A program made the translations under genes and the position numbers. 64,000 nucleotides of DNA, from the NCBI RefSeq assembly GCF_001307275.1, contig NZ_CP012831.1, positions 806,001 through 870,000 of the forward strand. Direction: 5' to 3'. Origin of the DNA: Pseudomonas fluorescens (GTDB lineage Bacteria > Pseudomonadota > Gammaproteobacteria > Pseudomonadales > Pseudomonadaceae). Of the stretch, positions 9,538 to 18,131 are shown piece after piece. The notes below the pieces were generated by a model. It made no database searches, was not told where the DNA came from, and saw only the letters and a list, made by a program, of their open reading frames with translations. Numbering within the stretch: the first letter of the stretch is position 1; each line of letters starts with the position of its first letter.

Positions 9538-10206
9538 TTATTCGCCGACGCTGATCTTCAGGCCAGCGGCTATTGCAAAGGGTGTCAGGGTTATCGCCAG
9601 GGCGGTCAGGCTCCCAAGCCACAGCAGATAACCGGTCGCGGGCATGCCTTGCAACGCCGCTTGCAAGGCACCACTGCCCAGGATCAGCACCGGGATATAC
9701 AAGGGCAGGATCAGCAGCGCCAGCAACAGGCCACCGCGCTTCAACCCCACCGTCAACGCCGCGCCCACCGCACCGAGCAGGCTCAACACCGGCGTGCCCA
9801 GCAGCAGCGACACCAGCAACACCGGCATGCACGCGGCAGGCAAACCCAGCATCATCGCCAACAGCGGCGAGAGCAGCACCAGCGCCAGCCCGGAAAAAAC
9901 CCAGTGTGCCAGTACCTTGGCCAAAACCAGAAGGGCCAGGGGGTGCGACGAAAGGACCCACTGTTCCAGGGAACCGTCTTCGAAATCACTGCGGAAAAGC
10001 CCGTCCAGCGAGAGCAGGACCGATAAAAGCGCGGCCACCCAGACCAGTCCCGGAGACAAGGTTTGCAACAATTGAGTCTCCGGACCGACCGCCAGCGGGA
10101 ACAGCGCGATGACGATCGCGAAGAACACCAACGGATTGGCCAATTCGGCCGGACGACGAAAAAGCAGGCGCGCCTCGCGGGCCAGTAACAGGCCAAACAC
10201 ACTCAT
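9538..10206 (-). CDS. ccmB: Heme ABC exporter permease CcmB
   Basis: A 222-aa polytopic membrane protein with six hydrophobic segments, the normal length for CcmB, beginning [18 protein letters not shown]. It forms an ABC transporter with CcmA that uses ATP to release holo-CcmE from CcmC. The start at 10206 overlaps the ccmA stop by 4 bp (ATGA). The frame is open much further upstream, but that extension is antisense or out-of-frame to ccmA and has no family similarity. Confidence 0.95.
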   Translation of the reverse strand: MSVFGLLLAREARLLFRRPAELANPLVFFAIVIALFPLAVGPETQLLQTLSPGLVWVAALLSVLLSLDGLFRSDFEDGSLEQWVLSSHPLALLVLAKVLAHWVFSGLALVLLSPLLAMMLGLPAACMPVLLVSLLLGTPVLSLLGAVGAALTVGLKRGGLLLALLILPLYIPVLILGSGALQAALQGMPATGYLLWLGSLTALAITLTPFAIAAGLKISVGE

Positions 10207-10838
10207 ACGGCCCAGTTCCCCAGATCGATGTTGCGATAGCCGGACGGCATCCGCGCCAGCGTATGGTGGGTGGTCAACAGCACCATGCCGCCGTTTTCGC
10301 AATGCCGTGCCAGGTGTTCCTCGAGCTGCGCGACGCCCTGCTTGTCCAGAGCGGTGAACGGCTCGTCGAGGATCCACAGCGGTGGACCGTCCAGGTACAA
10401 CCGGGCCAGGGCCACCCGGCGCTGCTGGCCAGCGGACAGAGTGTGGCTCGGTACATCCTCGAAGCCGCGCAGCCCGACCGCCGCCAACGCCTGCCAGATC
10501 GCCTCGCGACCGGCCGGCGTGTGCAGAGCGCAGAGCCAACTGAGGTTTTCTTCGGGGGTCAGCAAGTCCTTGATGCCGGCGGCATGGCCGATCCAGAGCA
10601 GGTTACGGGCCAGCTCGCTGCGCTGGCTGTGCAAGGGCTGGCCATTGAGCAGCACTTGGCCCGCGGTGGGCTGCATCAATCCGGCAAGCAGGCGCAACAG
10701 GCTGGTCTTGCCGCTACCGTTGGGGCCACTGATCTGCACCATATCGCCAGGCGAGAGTCTCAATTCGAGATTTTCGAAAAGCAGCCGCAAGTCTCGCTCA
10801 CAGGCGAGGCCAACGGTTTGCAGGAGAGGACTGGTCAA
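10203..10838 (-). CDS. ccmA: Heme ABC exporter ATP-binding protein CcmA
   Basis: A 211-aa cytoplasmic ABC ATPase with Walker A G38-PNGSGKT-45, signature LSAGQQRR and Walker [13 protein letters not shown]. It pairs with CcmB. It is the first gene of ccmABCDEFGHI. No ATG fits the family N-terminus, and the reading frame most likely starts at a TTG (10838) giving [16 protein letters not shown]; there is no obvious Shine-Dalgarno, so the start is less sure than the product. The 199-bp region 10839-11037 separates it from the divergent FliK-like gene and must contain both promoters. Confidence 0.94.
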   Translation of the reverse strand: MTSPLLQTVGLACERDLRLLFENLELRLSPGDMVQISGPNGSGKTSLLRLLAGLMQPTAGQVLLNGQPLHSQRSELARNLLWIGHAAGIKDLLTPEENLSWLCALHTPAGREAIWQALAAVGLRGFEDVPSHTLSAGQQRRVALARLYLDGPPLWILDEPFTALDKQGVAQLEEHLARHCENGGMVLLTTHHTLARMPSGYRNIDLGNWAV

Positions 10839-11037
10839 GGGATCGCGGGCCTTATACGGTTCAAGTCGGCGGTGCAGCAGCCGTTAAAGAGGTGCAGCAT
10901 AGATGCTTTGACGGCCTGTTCCACAGAGCTGCGTCAAACAATTGCAAGGTTTTCGCCACTCCCTGAAAGACAGGCGGCATTATACATGTGATGCCCTACT
11001 CTCAAGAGGGCTTATTTTTCCCAGGGTAAGACCGCAG

Positions 11038-12609
11038 ATGACAGGCGACATCAACATCCCGCCGCTGCCCCAGGCCACGGCAACGGCGCGTATGCCAGCG
11101 GTGACGGGGGAGCTGCTCAAATTGCTGGCTCCGGCCGAAGGGCTGATCGGCCCCGGCCAGACCGCCCAGGCCGAAGTGCTGTCGCTCAAGCAGGCCGACC
11201 AGACTTTCCAGCTGTTGCTCAAGGTCACCCTGGAGAGCGGTCGCCAGACCACCGTGCAAGCCACCAGCACGCAGCCATTACCCCAGGGCACCAGCCTGGC
11301 CGTGACCCAACCGTCCCCCAGCAACCTGACGATTGCCGTGCAACAGGCCGTTGCCTCCAGCGTCGCCACCTTGACGCGCATCGATACGACGCAGATGCCG
11401 GTCGGCACGCTGCTGCAAGGCAAGGTGCTGACCAGCCAGGCATTGCCGTCATTGCCTGGGCAGCCGGCGGTCTACCGGTCATTGGTGAGCCTGCTCAACA
11501 CCGCCCAGGCCGGCAGTACCCTGGACATCGACAGCCCCCGACCGCTGCGCATCGGCACGCTCTTGAGCGCCCAGGTGCAAGATGCCCAGACGCTGAAATT
11601 CGTTCCCCTGAGCAACCGCCAGGAGCAACTGGCGGTGAGCCAGCAACTGCTCACCCAAGTGAGCCGCCAGGGCTCGTTGGACAGCCTGATCACTGCCCTG
11701 CAAAACCTGCCGGTCACCGACGACACCGGCACCGAGCTGCGCGCCGCGGTGACTCGCTTGCTGGCTGGGCTGCCGGATGTCCAGCAACTGAGCACGCCCA
11801 AGGGCTTGGCCCAGGCCATGGTCGCCAGCGGGGTGTTCCTGGAAAGCAAACTGCTCGCCGGCCAGCCACCGAGCCTGGCGCCGGACATGAAAGGCGACCT
11901 GCTGAAACTGATTGCCCAACTGACACCGGCCCTGCCCGCCTCCACCAACCTCAGCGCCATCATTGCCGCCAATACGCTGGCCCAGGTCCTGCCGAGTTTC
12001 GTGCGCAGCGCCCTGGGGATGCTCGGCCAGGTCAGCGCCAAGCCGCAACCCACCAGTTTTCCGCTGCCCTCGCGCCAGTTGAAAGACCAGGACGAAGGCG
12101 GTGATCTGGAGCACCTGCTGCGTCTGGCCGCCGCTGCCGTGTCGCGCCTGCAAAGCCATCAGTTGTCGAGCCTGGAACAAACCGGCCTGACCGACGACGG
12201 TCGCTTGATGAGCACCTGGCAGTTGGAGATCCCGATGCGCAACCTGCAGGACATCGTGCCGTTGCAGGTCAAGTTCCAGCGCGAGGAAACCCCACCCCGG
12301 GAACAACCAGACGAACGCCGGGAAGAGCGCGAGCCGAAACAGCAGCTCTGGCGGGTCGAACTGGCATTCGACATGGAACCGCTCGGTCCGCTGCAGATTC
12401 AAGCCCAGTTGCTCAGCGGCAGCCTGTCCAGCCAATTGTGGGCAGAACGGCCGTACACCGCGAGCCTGATCGAAAGCAACCTGACAGCACTGCGTGAGCG
12501 CCTGGTGACCTGTGGCCTGAACGTCGGCGACTTGGACTGCCACCTTGGCACCCCGCCCCAAGGCCCCAAGACTCGCCTGGAACAACGCTGGGTGGACGAA
12601 ACCGCATGA
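11038..12609 (+). CDS. Second FliK-like flagellar hook-length-control domain protein
   Basis: A 523-aa Gln/Leu/Pro-rich protein whose C-terminal ~85 residues (DMEPLGPLQIQAQLLSG onward) match the Flg_hook domain of FliK, which contacts the FlhB C-terminal domain to switch export specificity. The N-terminal 400 residues are low-complexity and helix-prone, as in FliK proteins. The canonical fliK is at 34711-36084, so this is a paralogue. The ATG at 11038 (MTGDINIPPLPQ) is preferred over an upstream in-frame extension that reads through the promoter region. Its stop overlaps the ATG of the FlhX-like gene (ATGA), so the two are translationally coupled. It is away from the main flagellar operons and divergent from ccm. 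Confidence 0.8.
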   Translation: MTGDINIPPLPQATATARMPAVTGELLKLLAPAEGLIGPGQTAQAEVLSLKQADQTFQLLLKVTLESGRQTTVQATSTQPLPQGTSLAVTQPSPSNLTIAVQQAVASSVATLTRIDTTQMPVGTLLQGKVLTSQALPSLPGQPAVYRSLVSLLNTAQAGSTLDIDSPRPLRIGTLLSAQVQDAQTLKFVPLSNRQEQLAVSQQLLTQVSRQGSLDSLITALQNLPVTDDTGTELRAAVTRLLAGLPDVQQLSTPKGLAQAMVASGVFLESKLLAGQPPSLAPDMKGDLLKLIAQLTPALPASTNLSAIIAANTLAQVLPSFVRSALGMLGQVSAKPQPTSFPLPSRQLKDQDEGGDLEHLLRLAAAAVSRLQSHQLSSLEQTGLTDDGRLMSTWQLEIPMRNLQDIVPLQVKFQREETPPREQPDERREEREPKQQLWRVELAFDMEPLGPLQIQAQLLSGSLSSQLWAERPYTASLIESNLTALRERLVTCGLNVGDLDCHLGTPPQGPKTRLEQRWVDETA

Positions 12610-12935
12610 CAACCCACACCGAACCCCGCCAGGCCATCGCCCTCAAATACGACGGCCACCACGCCCCGACCCTTACTGCCAAGGGCGACGAAGCCCTGGC
12701 CGAGGAAATCCTGCGCATCGCCCGGGACAGTGAAGTACCGATCTATGAAAATGCCGAGCTGGTGAAGCTGCTGGCACGGATGGAATTGGGCGATAGCATC
12801 CCGGAAGAGCTGTACCGCACGATTGCCGAGATCATCGCGTTCGCCTGGAACCTCAAGGGCAAGTTCCCCCAAGGCCATGACCCGAATGCGCCGAGTGTCG
12901 AAAAGGATGTGACCGACCGCGGCGACGACTACTGA
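12606..12935 (+). CDS. FlhX-like protein (stand-alone FlhB C-terminal domain)
   Basis: A 109-aa cytoplasmic protein. Residues ~11-85 align with the FlhB C-terminal part that follows its autocleavage site. ALKYDGHHAPTLTAKGDE here corresponds to FlhB ALKYDPEKGNAPVLLAKG from residue 276, and SIPEELYRTIAEIIAF corresponds to EIPGGLYLAVAQVLAY. The NPTH cleavage sequence is absent (EPRQ instead), so the protein equals the FlhB-CC fragment made as a separate polypeptide. Related proteins (FlhX, YlqH) can replace the FlhB fragment or assist export switching. Coupling to a FliK-domain gene fits, since FliK acts on exactly this FlhB domain. There is no membrane segment. Confidence 0.85.
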   Translation: MTTHTEPRQAIALKYDGHHAPTLTAKGDEALAEEILRIARDSEVPIYENAELVKLLARMELGDSIPEELYRTIAEIIAFAWNLKGKFPQGHDPNAPSVEKDVTDRGDDY

Positions 12936-12956
12936 TCACAGCCACAAGAGCGATAG

Positions 12957-13713
12957 GCTGGCTGGAATGATCAGAAGTGAACACCAGAAAAACCTGTGGG
13001 AGCGAGCTTGCTCGCGATGACGGGCGCACATTCAACATCGCTGTCGACGGTCACACCGCTATCGCGAGCAAGCTCGCTCCCACACGGGGTCTGCGACAGA
13101 ACGCAGGCAAAATGCTGGGGCCTGCTTCCCAGGCCAGCGGGAGCAAGCTCCCTCGCCGGCTGGCTGGAACGATCAGTGTGAACGCCAGAAAAACCTGTGG
13201 GAGCGAGCTTGCTCGCGATGACGGGTTCACATCCGACATCGCTGTCGACGGTCACACCGCTATCGCGAGCAAGCTCGCTCCCACATGGGGTCTGCGACAG
13301 AGTAAGGGCAAAATGCTGGGGCCTGCTTCCCAGGCCAGCGGGAGCAAGCTCCCTCGCCGGCTGGCTGGAACAATCAGTGTGAACGCCAGAAAAACCTGTG
13401 GGAGCCGAGCTTGCTCGCGATGACGGGCTCACATTCAACATCGCTGTCGACGGTCACACCGCTATCGCGAGCAAGCTCGCTCCCACATGGGGTCTGCGAC
13501 AGAACGCGGGCAAAATGCTGGGGCCTGCTTCGCAGGCCAGCGGGAGCAAGCTCCCTCGCCACAGGGGTTATGGGCTGGCTGGAACGATCAGTGTGTGAAC
13601 GCCAGAAAAACCTGTGGGAGCGAGCTTGCTCGCGATGACGGGCGCACATTCAACATCGCTGTCGACGGTCACACCGCTATCGCGAGCAGGCTCGCTCCCA
13701 CATGGGGTCTGTG
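12957..13713. repeat. Tandem array of ~201-bp units, each carrying a REP doublet
   Basis: Three full units and one partial unit lie head to tail: 12957-13158, 13159-13359, 13360-13573 and 13574-~13713. Each begins gctggctggaa and contains an inverted REP pair (gtgggagcgagcttgctcgc and gcgagcaagctcgctcccac, about 75 bp apart), then a GC-rich spacer with caggccagcgggagcaagct. Copies differ by a few substitutions; copy 3 has a ~12-bp insertion near its end and one extra base in its first REP. The array fills the ~790-bp gap between the convergent flhX-like and DUF2802 genes. Apparent ORFs through it are repeat artefacts. Confidence 0.92.
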
Positions 13714-13723
13714 AAGAAAACGA

Positions 13724-14119
13724 TCAGCCGCCTCGGTGCAGCTTGCTCATCAACTCCGCCTCGGCTTGGGTCAGGCCGCAGGCTTGGGTCAGTTCGTCGA
13801 CGCTGGCGCCCATGCCCACCAGGCGGGCGGCCTGGGCGAAGGACAGGCTGGAGGGGTCACGCTGTTCCAACTGGGCGAGTTTGTCCGGCAACGGCGCAAC
13901 CACGGCACGCAGCTCATGGAGCGCTTCGCCCATGCGCACGGTGCCGTTCTGGTAATCGTCGACGCGCTTGGCCAGGTCCTTGATGCGCTGGTCGCGCAGC
14001 GCATCGCCCTGGGCCTGCTGAGCGGCAATCTGCCGCTGGCCACGTATGTATGCCAAGAACATCGCCAGCGTACCTGCCCAGAAAAGGAACAGGACAATGA
14101 CTGCTACCTCAAGAATCAA
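13724..14119 (-). CDS. DUF2802 membrane-anchored protein
   Basis: A 131-aa protein with one N-terminal membrane helix (about residues 2-25), a coiled-coil (residues 27-85) and a C-terminal helix-turn-helix-like end (AARLVGMGASVDELTQACGL). This fits DUF2802, a family regularly placed at the end of the Pseudomonas che-mot operon and loosely similar to SwrB of Bacillus motility. The function is unproven. The start is a TTG at 14119 immediately after the cheW TGA. It is supported by a GGAGAG ribosome site 7 bases upstream and by the membrane helix at the very N-terminus. It is the last gene of the operon and is bordered by the REP array. Confidence 0.85.
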   Translation of the reverse strand: MILEVAVIVLFLFWAGTLAMFLAYIRGQRQIAAQQAQGDALRDQRIKDLAKRVDDYQNGTVRMGEALHELRAVVAPLPDKLAQLEQRDPSSLSFAQAARLVGMGASVDELTQACGLTQAEAELMSKLHRGG

Positions 14120-14605
14120 TCAGATACTCTCCAGTTCCGACCACTCTTCTTCGCTCATCATCTTGTCCAGTTCAACCAGAATCAGCAACTCGTTATTCTT
14201 GTTGCACACGCCTTGAATGAACTTGGCGGATTCTTCGTTACCCACGTTCGGCGCCGTCTCGATTTCCGACTGGCGCAAGTAAACCACTTCGGCGACGCTG
14301 TCGACCATGATGCCAACCACTTGCTTGTCGGCTTCGATGATGACGATCCGGGTGTTGTCGCTGATCTCGGCGTTCATCAGGCCGAAGCGCTGACGGGTAT
14401 CGATCACGGTGACCACGTTGCCACGCAGGTTGATGATGCCCAGCACATAGCTGGGTGCACCCGGTACCGGGGCGATCTCGGTATAGCGCAGCACTTCCTG
14501 AACGCGCATCACGTTGATGCCGTAGGTTTCGTTATCGAGCTTGAAGGTCACCCATTGCAGAATCGGATCTTCAGAACCCTTTTGAGACGACGCCTTATCA
14601 TTCAT
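14120..14605 (-). CDS. cheW: Chemotaxis coupling protein CheW
   Basis: A 161-aa cytoplasmic single-domain CheW that links chemoreceptors to CheA. Typical features are the ILQWVTFKLDNETYGINV strand, VLGIINLRGNVVTVIDTR and the C-terminal ILVELDKMM. It sits downstream of parP in the che-mot-par operon, the expected place for the F6-type flagellar array of Pseudomonas. No truncation. Confidence 0.96.
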   Translation of the reverse strand: MNDKASSQKGSEDPILQWVTFKLDNETYGINVMRVQEVLRYTEIAPVPGAPSYVLGIINLRGNVVTVIDTRQRFGLMNAEISDNTRIVIIEADKQVVGIMVDSVAEVVYLRQSEIETAPNVGNEESAKFIQGVCNKNNELLILVELDKMMSEEEWSELESI

Positions 14606-14677
14606 ACCTTGACCCCTCGAAAAACCGCCTGTGGCGGCGTGTATTCTGTCCGGCGACGCTGTGCGCCACCGGTTGTC

Positions 14678-15553
14678 TTATTTCGGTTTCTGGACCGGCT
14701 TCTTGCTGCCACCCAGGTGTTTTGCCCCGCCGCTGGCGATCAACTCCGCCAGCTCGGCAACGTCCAGCAAGGCGCACATGTGCTCGATCACCGTACCGGC
14801 CAGCCATGGCCGTTGCCCTCGATGGCTGCGCCACTTGATCTCGTTCGGATCCAGGCGCAGCGAACGGCTGACCTGGTGCACCGCCAATCCCCACTCGTAA
14901 CCTTGCACCGAAATCACGTATTGCAGGCCCTGGCGAAAATCATCGCGATAACGGTCCGGCATCACCCAGCGCGCCGTATCCAGTACCTTCAGGTTGCCCG
15001 CCTGGCTCGGCAGGATCCCGAGAAACCATTCCGGCTGGCCGAACAACGGCGTCAGCTCCTGCCCGGCCAGGGAGTAAATCGATCCCAGGCAAACCAGCGG
15101 CACCGCCAGGGTCAACCCGGCCACATCGAACAACAAACACTCGAACGGCTCGGCAGCCCAGGCCGGACGGTCGTCGCCCGGCACCGGTGGCGGTGGGTTG
15201 CTCGGTGGCAAGTGGACTTCCACCACTGGCGTCACCAACCCCTGCAGCAACGGGGCAACGGTCGAGACCGGCGCCAGAATCGGAGCAAGTGCCTCCATTA
15301 CCGCCAGCTGTGGCTTGATGAACGGTGCTTCGACCGCCGCGGCCACCACTGATTTCCGTGCGTCACGGGCCTGCTCTTCGAGCACGGCCGCTTGAAATTC
15401 ATCCAGCACACCCTCGGCTTCGACGTGTTCGGGCAACGCCTCGATCACGCTTGGCGGCGGTGGCAGTTCTTCGGTCGCTTCCTGCAACAGCCCATCCAGA
15501 TAGGACTGCAGGGCCATTTGCGGACGCGAGGTTGTCTTTACTGGGCGGTTCAT
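14678..15553 (-). CDS. parP: CheW-domain polar array protein, ParP-like
   Basis: A 291-aa protein with a Pro/Glu-rich N-terminal half (about residues 1-150) and a C-terminal CheW-like domain (about 155-270; LLFDVAGLTLAVPLVCLGSI to LDVAELAELI). The architecture and position next to a ParA-type ATPase and CheW match ParP, which ties CheA and chemoreceptor arrays to the cell pole in Vibrio and Pseudomonas. ATG 15553 (MNRPVKTTS) is chosen; the longer frame to 15616 adds unrelated residues. Acts in the cytoplasm at the flagellated pole. Confidence 0.82.
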   Translation of the reverse strand: MNRPVKTTSRPQMALQSYLDGLLQEATEELPPPPSVIEALPEHVEAEGVLDEFQAAVLEEQARDARKSVVAAAVEAPFIKPQLAVMEALAPILAPVSTVAPLLQGLVTPVVEVHLPPSNPPPPVPGDDRPAWAAEPFECLLFDVAGLTLAVPLVCLGSIYSLAGQELTPLFGQPEWFLGILPSQAGNLKVLDTARWVMPDRYRDDFRQGLQYVISVQGYEWGLAVHQVSRSLRLDPNEIKWRSHRGQRPWLAGTVIEHMCALLDVAELAELIASGGAKHLGGSKKPVQKPK

Positions 15554-15649
15554 GGGAACAGTGCGCCACTTGAAGAGGTTATCGGCATGAATGCGGCAGG
15601 ACTTGAGCGTTCGCAAGCGAACACACTACCAATGGAAAGCCTCGTCACC

Positions 15650-16441
15650 TTAAGCCACCTGCTGCGGAACAAGCTGTTGGGCCAGCAGATGCTTGAGCAG
15701 CGCTCGGTAAGCCAGCACGCCACGGCTCTTGCCATCGAATTGCGAAGGGGTCACTCCGGCCCGGCTGGCATCCCGCAGCCGGGTGTCGACAGGGATATAA
15801 CCCTGCCAGATGTCATCCGGGTACTTGTCCCGCAACACCCGCAGGGTTCCCAGGGACGCCTGGGTGCGACGGTCGAACAGCGTCGGCACGATGTTGAAGG
15901 CCAGCGTCTGCTTGCGCGAGCGGTTGACCATTGCCAGTGTATTGACCATGCGTTCCAACCCCTTGACGGCCAAATGCTCGGTCTGCACGGGGATCACCAA
16001 TTGCTGACTGGCGGCCAGGGCATTGACCATCAGCAACCCCAGCAACGGCGGGCTGTCGATGATCGCGTAGTCGAAATCCTGCCAAAGCTGCGCCAGACTC
16101 TTGGCGATCACCAGGCCCAGACCGCTCTGCCCGGGCGATTGTCGCTCCAGGGTGGCCAGGGCGGTGCTCGACGGCAACAGGGAAATCCGCTCGTCGCTGG
16201 TGGACAACAACAATTGCCCCGGCAAGCCCTCGGGCACGACGCCTTTGTGCAGGAACAGGTCGAAGTTGCTGTGCTCCAGGCTGTCGGGATCGTAACCGAA
16301 ATAGCTGGTCATCGAGCCATGGGGGTCCAGATCGACGATGACCACGCGCTTGCCCGCCTCGGCCAGCAACCCGGCTAAAGCGATGGAAGATGTGGTCTTG
16401 CCCACACCACCTTTTTGATTGGCGACTGCCCAGACTCTCAT
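15650..16441 (-). CDS. ParA/MinD-type ATPase for chemotaxis array positioning (ParC-like)
   Basis: A 263-aa ParA-family ATPase beginning MRVWAVANQKGGVGKTT. The deviant Walker A is at residues ~9-17 and the following motifs are VIVDLDPHGS and FDYAIIDSPP. There is no N-terminal DNA-binding domain and no parB or parS nearby, so it is not a chromosome-partition ParA. Its place between motD and parP identifies it as the polar-localisation ATPase called ParC in Vibrio. It would recruit ParP and the chemosensory array to the pole. The upstream in-frame extension to 16522 overlaps motD and is discarded. Confidence 0.88.
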   Translation of the reverse strand: MRVWAVANQKGGVGKTTSSIALAGLLAEAGKRVVIVDLDPHGSMTSYFGYDPDSLEHSNFDLFLHKGVVPEGLPGQLLLSTSDERISLLPSSTALATLERQSPGQSGLGLVIAKSLAQLWQDFDYAIIDSPPLLGLLMVNALAASQQLVIPVQTEHLAVKGLERMVNTLAMVNRSRKQTLAFNIVPTLFDRRTQASLGTLRVLRDKYPDDIWQGYIPVDTRLRDASRAGVTPSQFDGKSRGVLAYRALLKHLLAQQLVPQQVA

Positions 16442-16490
16442 TCGGATCGTTCCTCCCGGCCGAAACAGGCTCGACCGAGAAATAGCTCGG

Positions 16491-17375
16491 TTATAAAGCG
16501 GGTGACGGAGAATTGACGGCACTCTGTCTTCCCGGCGACTTGACCGGAGCCGGTGCAGTTTGTGTGCCAGCCCGCTTCAATGCCGCATCCGGGGTTGCAT
16601 TGGCCGTACCGGTACCGGTCAGGCTACGACGTACATCGAGATTACGCGACACCACCAGCACCACCCGCCGGTTGCGCGCACGCCCCTCGGCCGTGGCGTT
16701 GTTGGCCACTGGCTGGAACTCACCGTAGCCCACCGAGGCCAGGCGACCGGGGTTCACGCCCTGCATCGCCAGCATGCGCACGATGCTCGCCGAACGGGCC
16801 GAGGACAGTTCCCAGTTGGTCGGGTATTGCGCGGTACGGATCGGCTGGTCGTCCGTGAAGCCTTCGACATGGATCGGATTGTCGAAGGGCTTGAGGATCG
16901 CCGCGACCTTATCGATGATGTTGAACGCCATGTCGCTGGGCATGGCATCGCCGCTGCCGAACAACAGGCTGGAATTGAGTTCGATCTCGACCCACAGCTC
17001 GTTGCCACGCACGGTCATCTGGTTGGAGCTGATCAGGTCACCGAACGCCGCGCTGATATCGTCGGCGATGCTTTTCAACGGATCGCTGCTGCCGGCGATA
17101 CCGGCATCGACCTGCTCGCTGTCCTTGACCAAGGGTTTGGCCGGGGTGGTGGTCTTGGGCCGCTCCTCGCCGATGGGGATGGGCTTGAGGGCTCGGTCGG
17201 AATCGGTGAAGACCCCGATCAACGCCTCGGAAATGACTTTGTACTTGCCTTCGTTGACCGATGAAATCGAATACATGACCACGAAAAAAGCGAACAGCAG
17301 CGTGATGAAGTCGGCGTAGGAAACCAGCCAGCGTTCATGGTTGACGTGCTCTTCACGATGCCTGCGACGTGCCAT
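16491..17375 (-). CDS. motD: Flagellar motor stator protein MotD (MotB family)
   Basis: A 294-aa stator B-subunit. A basic N-terminal tail precedes one membrane helix (about residues 17-38, VSYADFITLLFAFFVVMYS) with the proton-carrying Asp22. A linker follows, then an OmpA/MotB peptidoglycan-binding domain (about 160-250; GFTDDQPIRTA and SARSASIVRML). The C-terminal tail is Pro/Ala/Thr-rich. Together with MotC it forms the second Pseudomonas stator, used for swarming and high-load swimming. The gene follows motC by 15 bp. Confidence 0.95.
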   Translation of the reverse strand: MARRRHREEHVNHERWLVSYADFITLLFAFFVVMYSISSVNEGKYKVISEALIGVFTDSDRALKPIPIGEERPKTTTPAKPLVKDSEQVDAGIAGSSDPLKSIADDISAAFGDLISSNQMTVRGNELWVEIELNSSLLFGSGDAMPSDMAFNIIDKVAAILKPFDNPIHVEGFTDDQPIRTAQYPTNWELSSARSASIVRMLAMQGVNPGRLASVGYGEFQPVANNATAEGRARNRRVVLVVSRNLDVRRSLTGTGTANATPDAALKRAGTQTAPAPVKSPGRQSAVNSPSPAL

Positions 17376-17390
17376 TTCCCATGTCTCCCA

Positions 17391-18131
17391 TCAGTCCATG
17401 AAGCCCTGGAGCTTCAACTCAATGGAGCGCGGGTTTTCACCTTCGGCGATCGACAGGATCCCTTCCAGCAGCATTTCGCGATAGCGCGACTGGCGCAACG
17501 CGATGGACTTGAGTTTGGCCGCGATCGGCAACAACACCAGGTTGGCACTGGCCACGCCGTAGATCGTGGCGACGAACGCCACGGCGATACCACTGCCCAG
17601 CTGCGATGGATCAGCCAGGTTGCCCATTACGTGGATAAGGCCCATCACCGCACCGATGATGCCGATGGTCGGCGCGTAGCCGCCCATGCTTTCGAATACT
17701 TTGGCCGCTTCGATGTCGCGGCTTTCCTGAGTGTAGAAATCCACTTCCAGGATGCTGCGAATGGCTTCCGGCTCGGCGCCGTCCACCAGCAATTGCAGGC
17801 CTTTGCGTGAGTAGCTGTCGGGTTCGGCGTCGGCCACTCCTTCCAGGCCCAGCAGGCCTTCCTTGCGAGCGGTCAGGCTCCAGTTCACCACGCGGTCGAT
17901 GCCACCGGCCAGGTCGACGCGAGGCGGGAACAGAATCCAGATCAGCACCTGCATGGCCCGCTTGAAAGCGCTCATGGGCGACTGCAACAGCGCCGCGCCA
18001 ATGGTGCCACCGAGCACGATCAACGCCGCCGGGCCGTTGGCCAACGCGCCCAGATGACCGCCTTCCAGATAATTGCCGCCAATGATGGCGACGAACGCCA
18101 TGATGATGCCAATCAGGCTGAGCACATCCAT
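17391..18131 (-). CDS. motC: Flagellar motor stator protein MotC (MotA family)
   Basis: A 246-aa MotA/ExbB-family membrane protein with four predicted helices: two near the N-terminus (about 4-22 and 30-50) and two after residue 145 (APTIGIIGAVMGLIHVMGNL and VAFVATIYGVASANLVLLP). The large cytoplasmic loop contains the charged residues that contact FliG. It conducts protons with MotD. Its ATG overlaps the cheB TAA by one base (TAATG), showing translational coupling to the chemotaxis genes. Confidence 0.95.
   Translation of the reverse strand: MDVLSLIGIIMAFVAIIGGNYLEGGHLGALANGPAALIVLGGTIGAALLQSPMSAFKRAMQVLIWILFPPRVDLAGGIDRVVNWSLTARKEGLLGLEGVADAEPDSYSRKGLQLLVDGAEPEAIRSILEVDFYTQESRDIEAAKVFESMGGYAPTIGIIGAVMGLIHVMGNLADPSQLGSGIAVAFVATIYGVASANLVLLPIAAKLKSIALRQSRYREMLLEGILSIAEGENPRSIELKLQGFMD

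Noticed and set aside
10942..11037. N-terminal extension of the second FliK-like protein
   Set aside because: The extra codons read through the divergent promoter region with ccmA and include a non-family sequence; the ATG at 11038 is the better start.
12971..13649. Several open frames in both directions through the REP array
   Set aside because: They translate the repeat units themselves (recurring SRASSLP and SELARD strings) and have no independent evidence of coding.
12957..13713. CRISPR-like regular repeats
   Set aside because: Units are ~200 bp with near-identical spacers and internal REP palindromes, not short repeats with unique spacers; no cas genes are nearby.
15650..16441. Chromosome-partition parA
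   Set aside because: No parB or parS sequences nearby and the flanking genes are motD and parP, so it belongs to chemotaxis array positioning.
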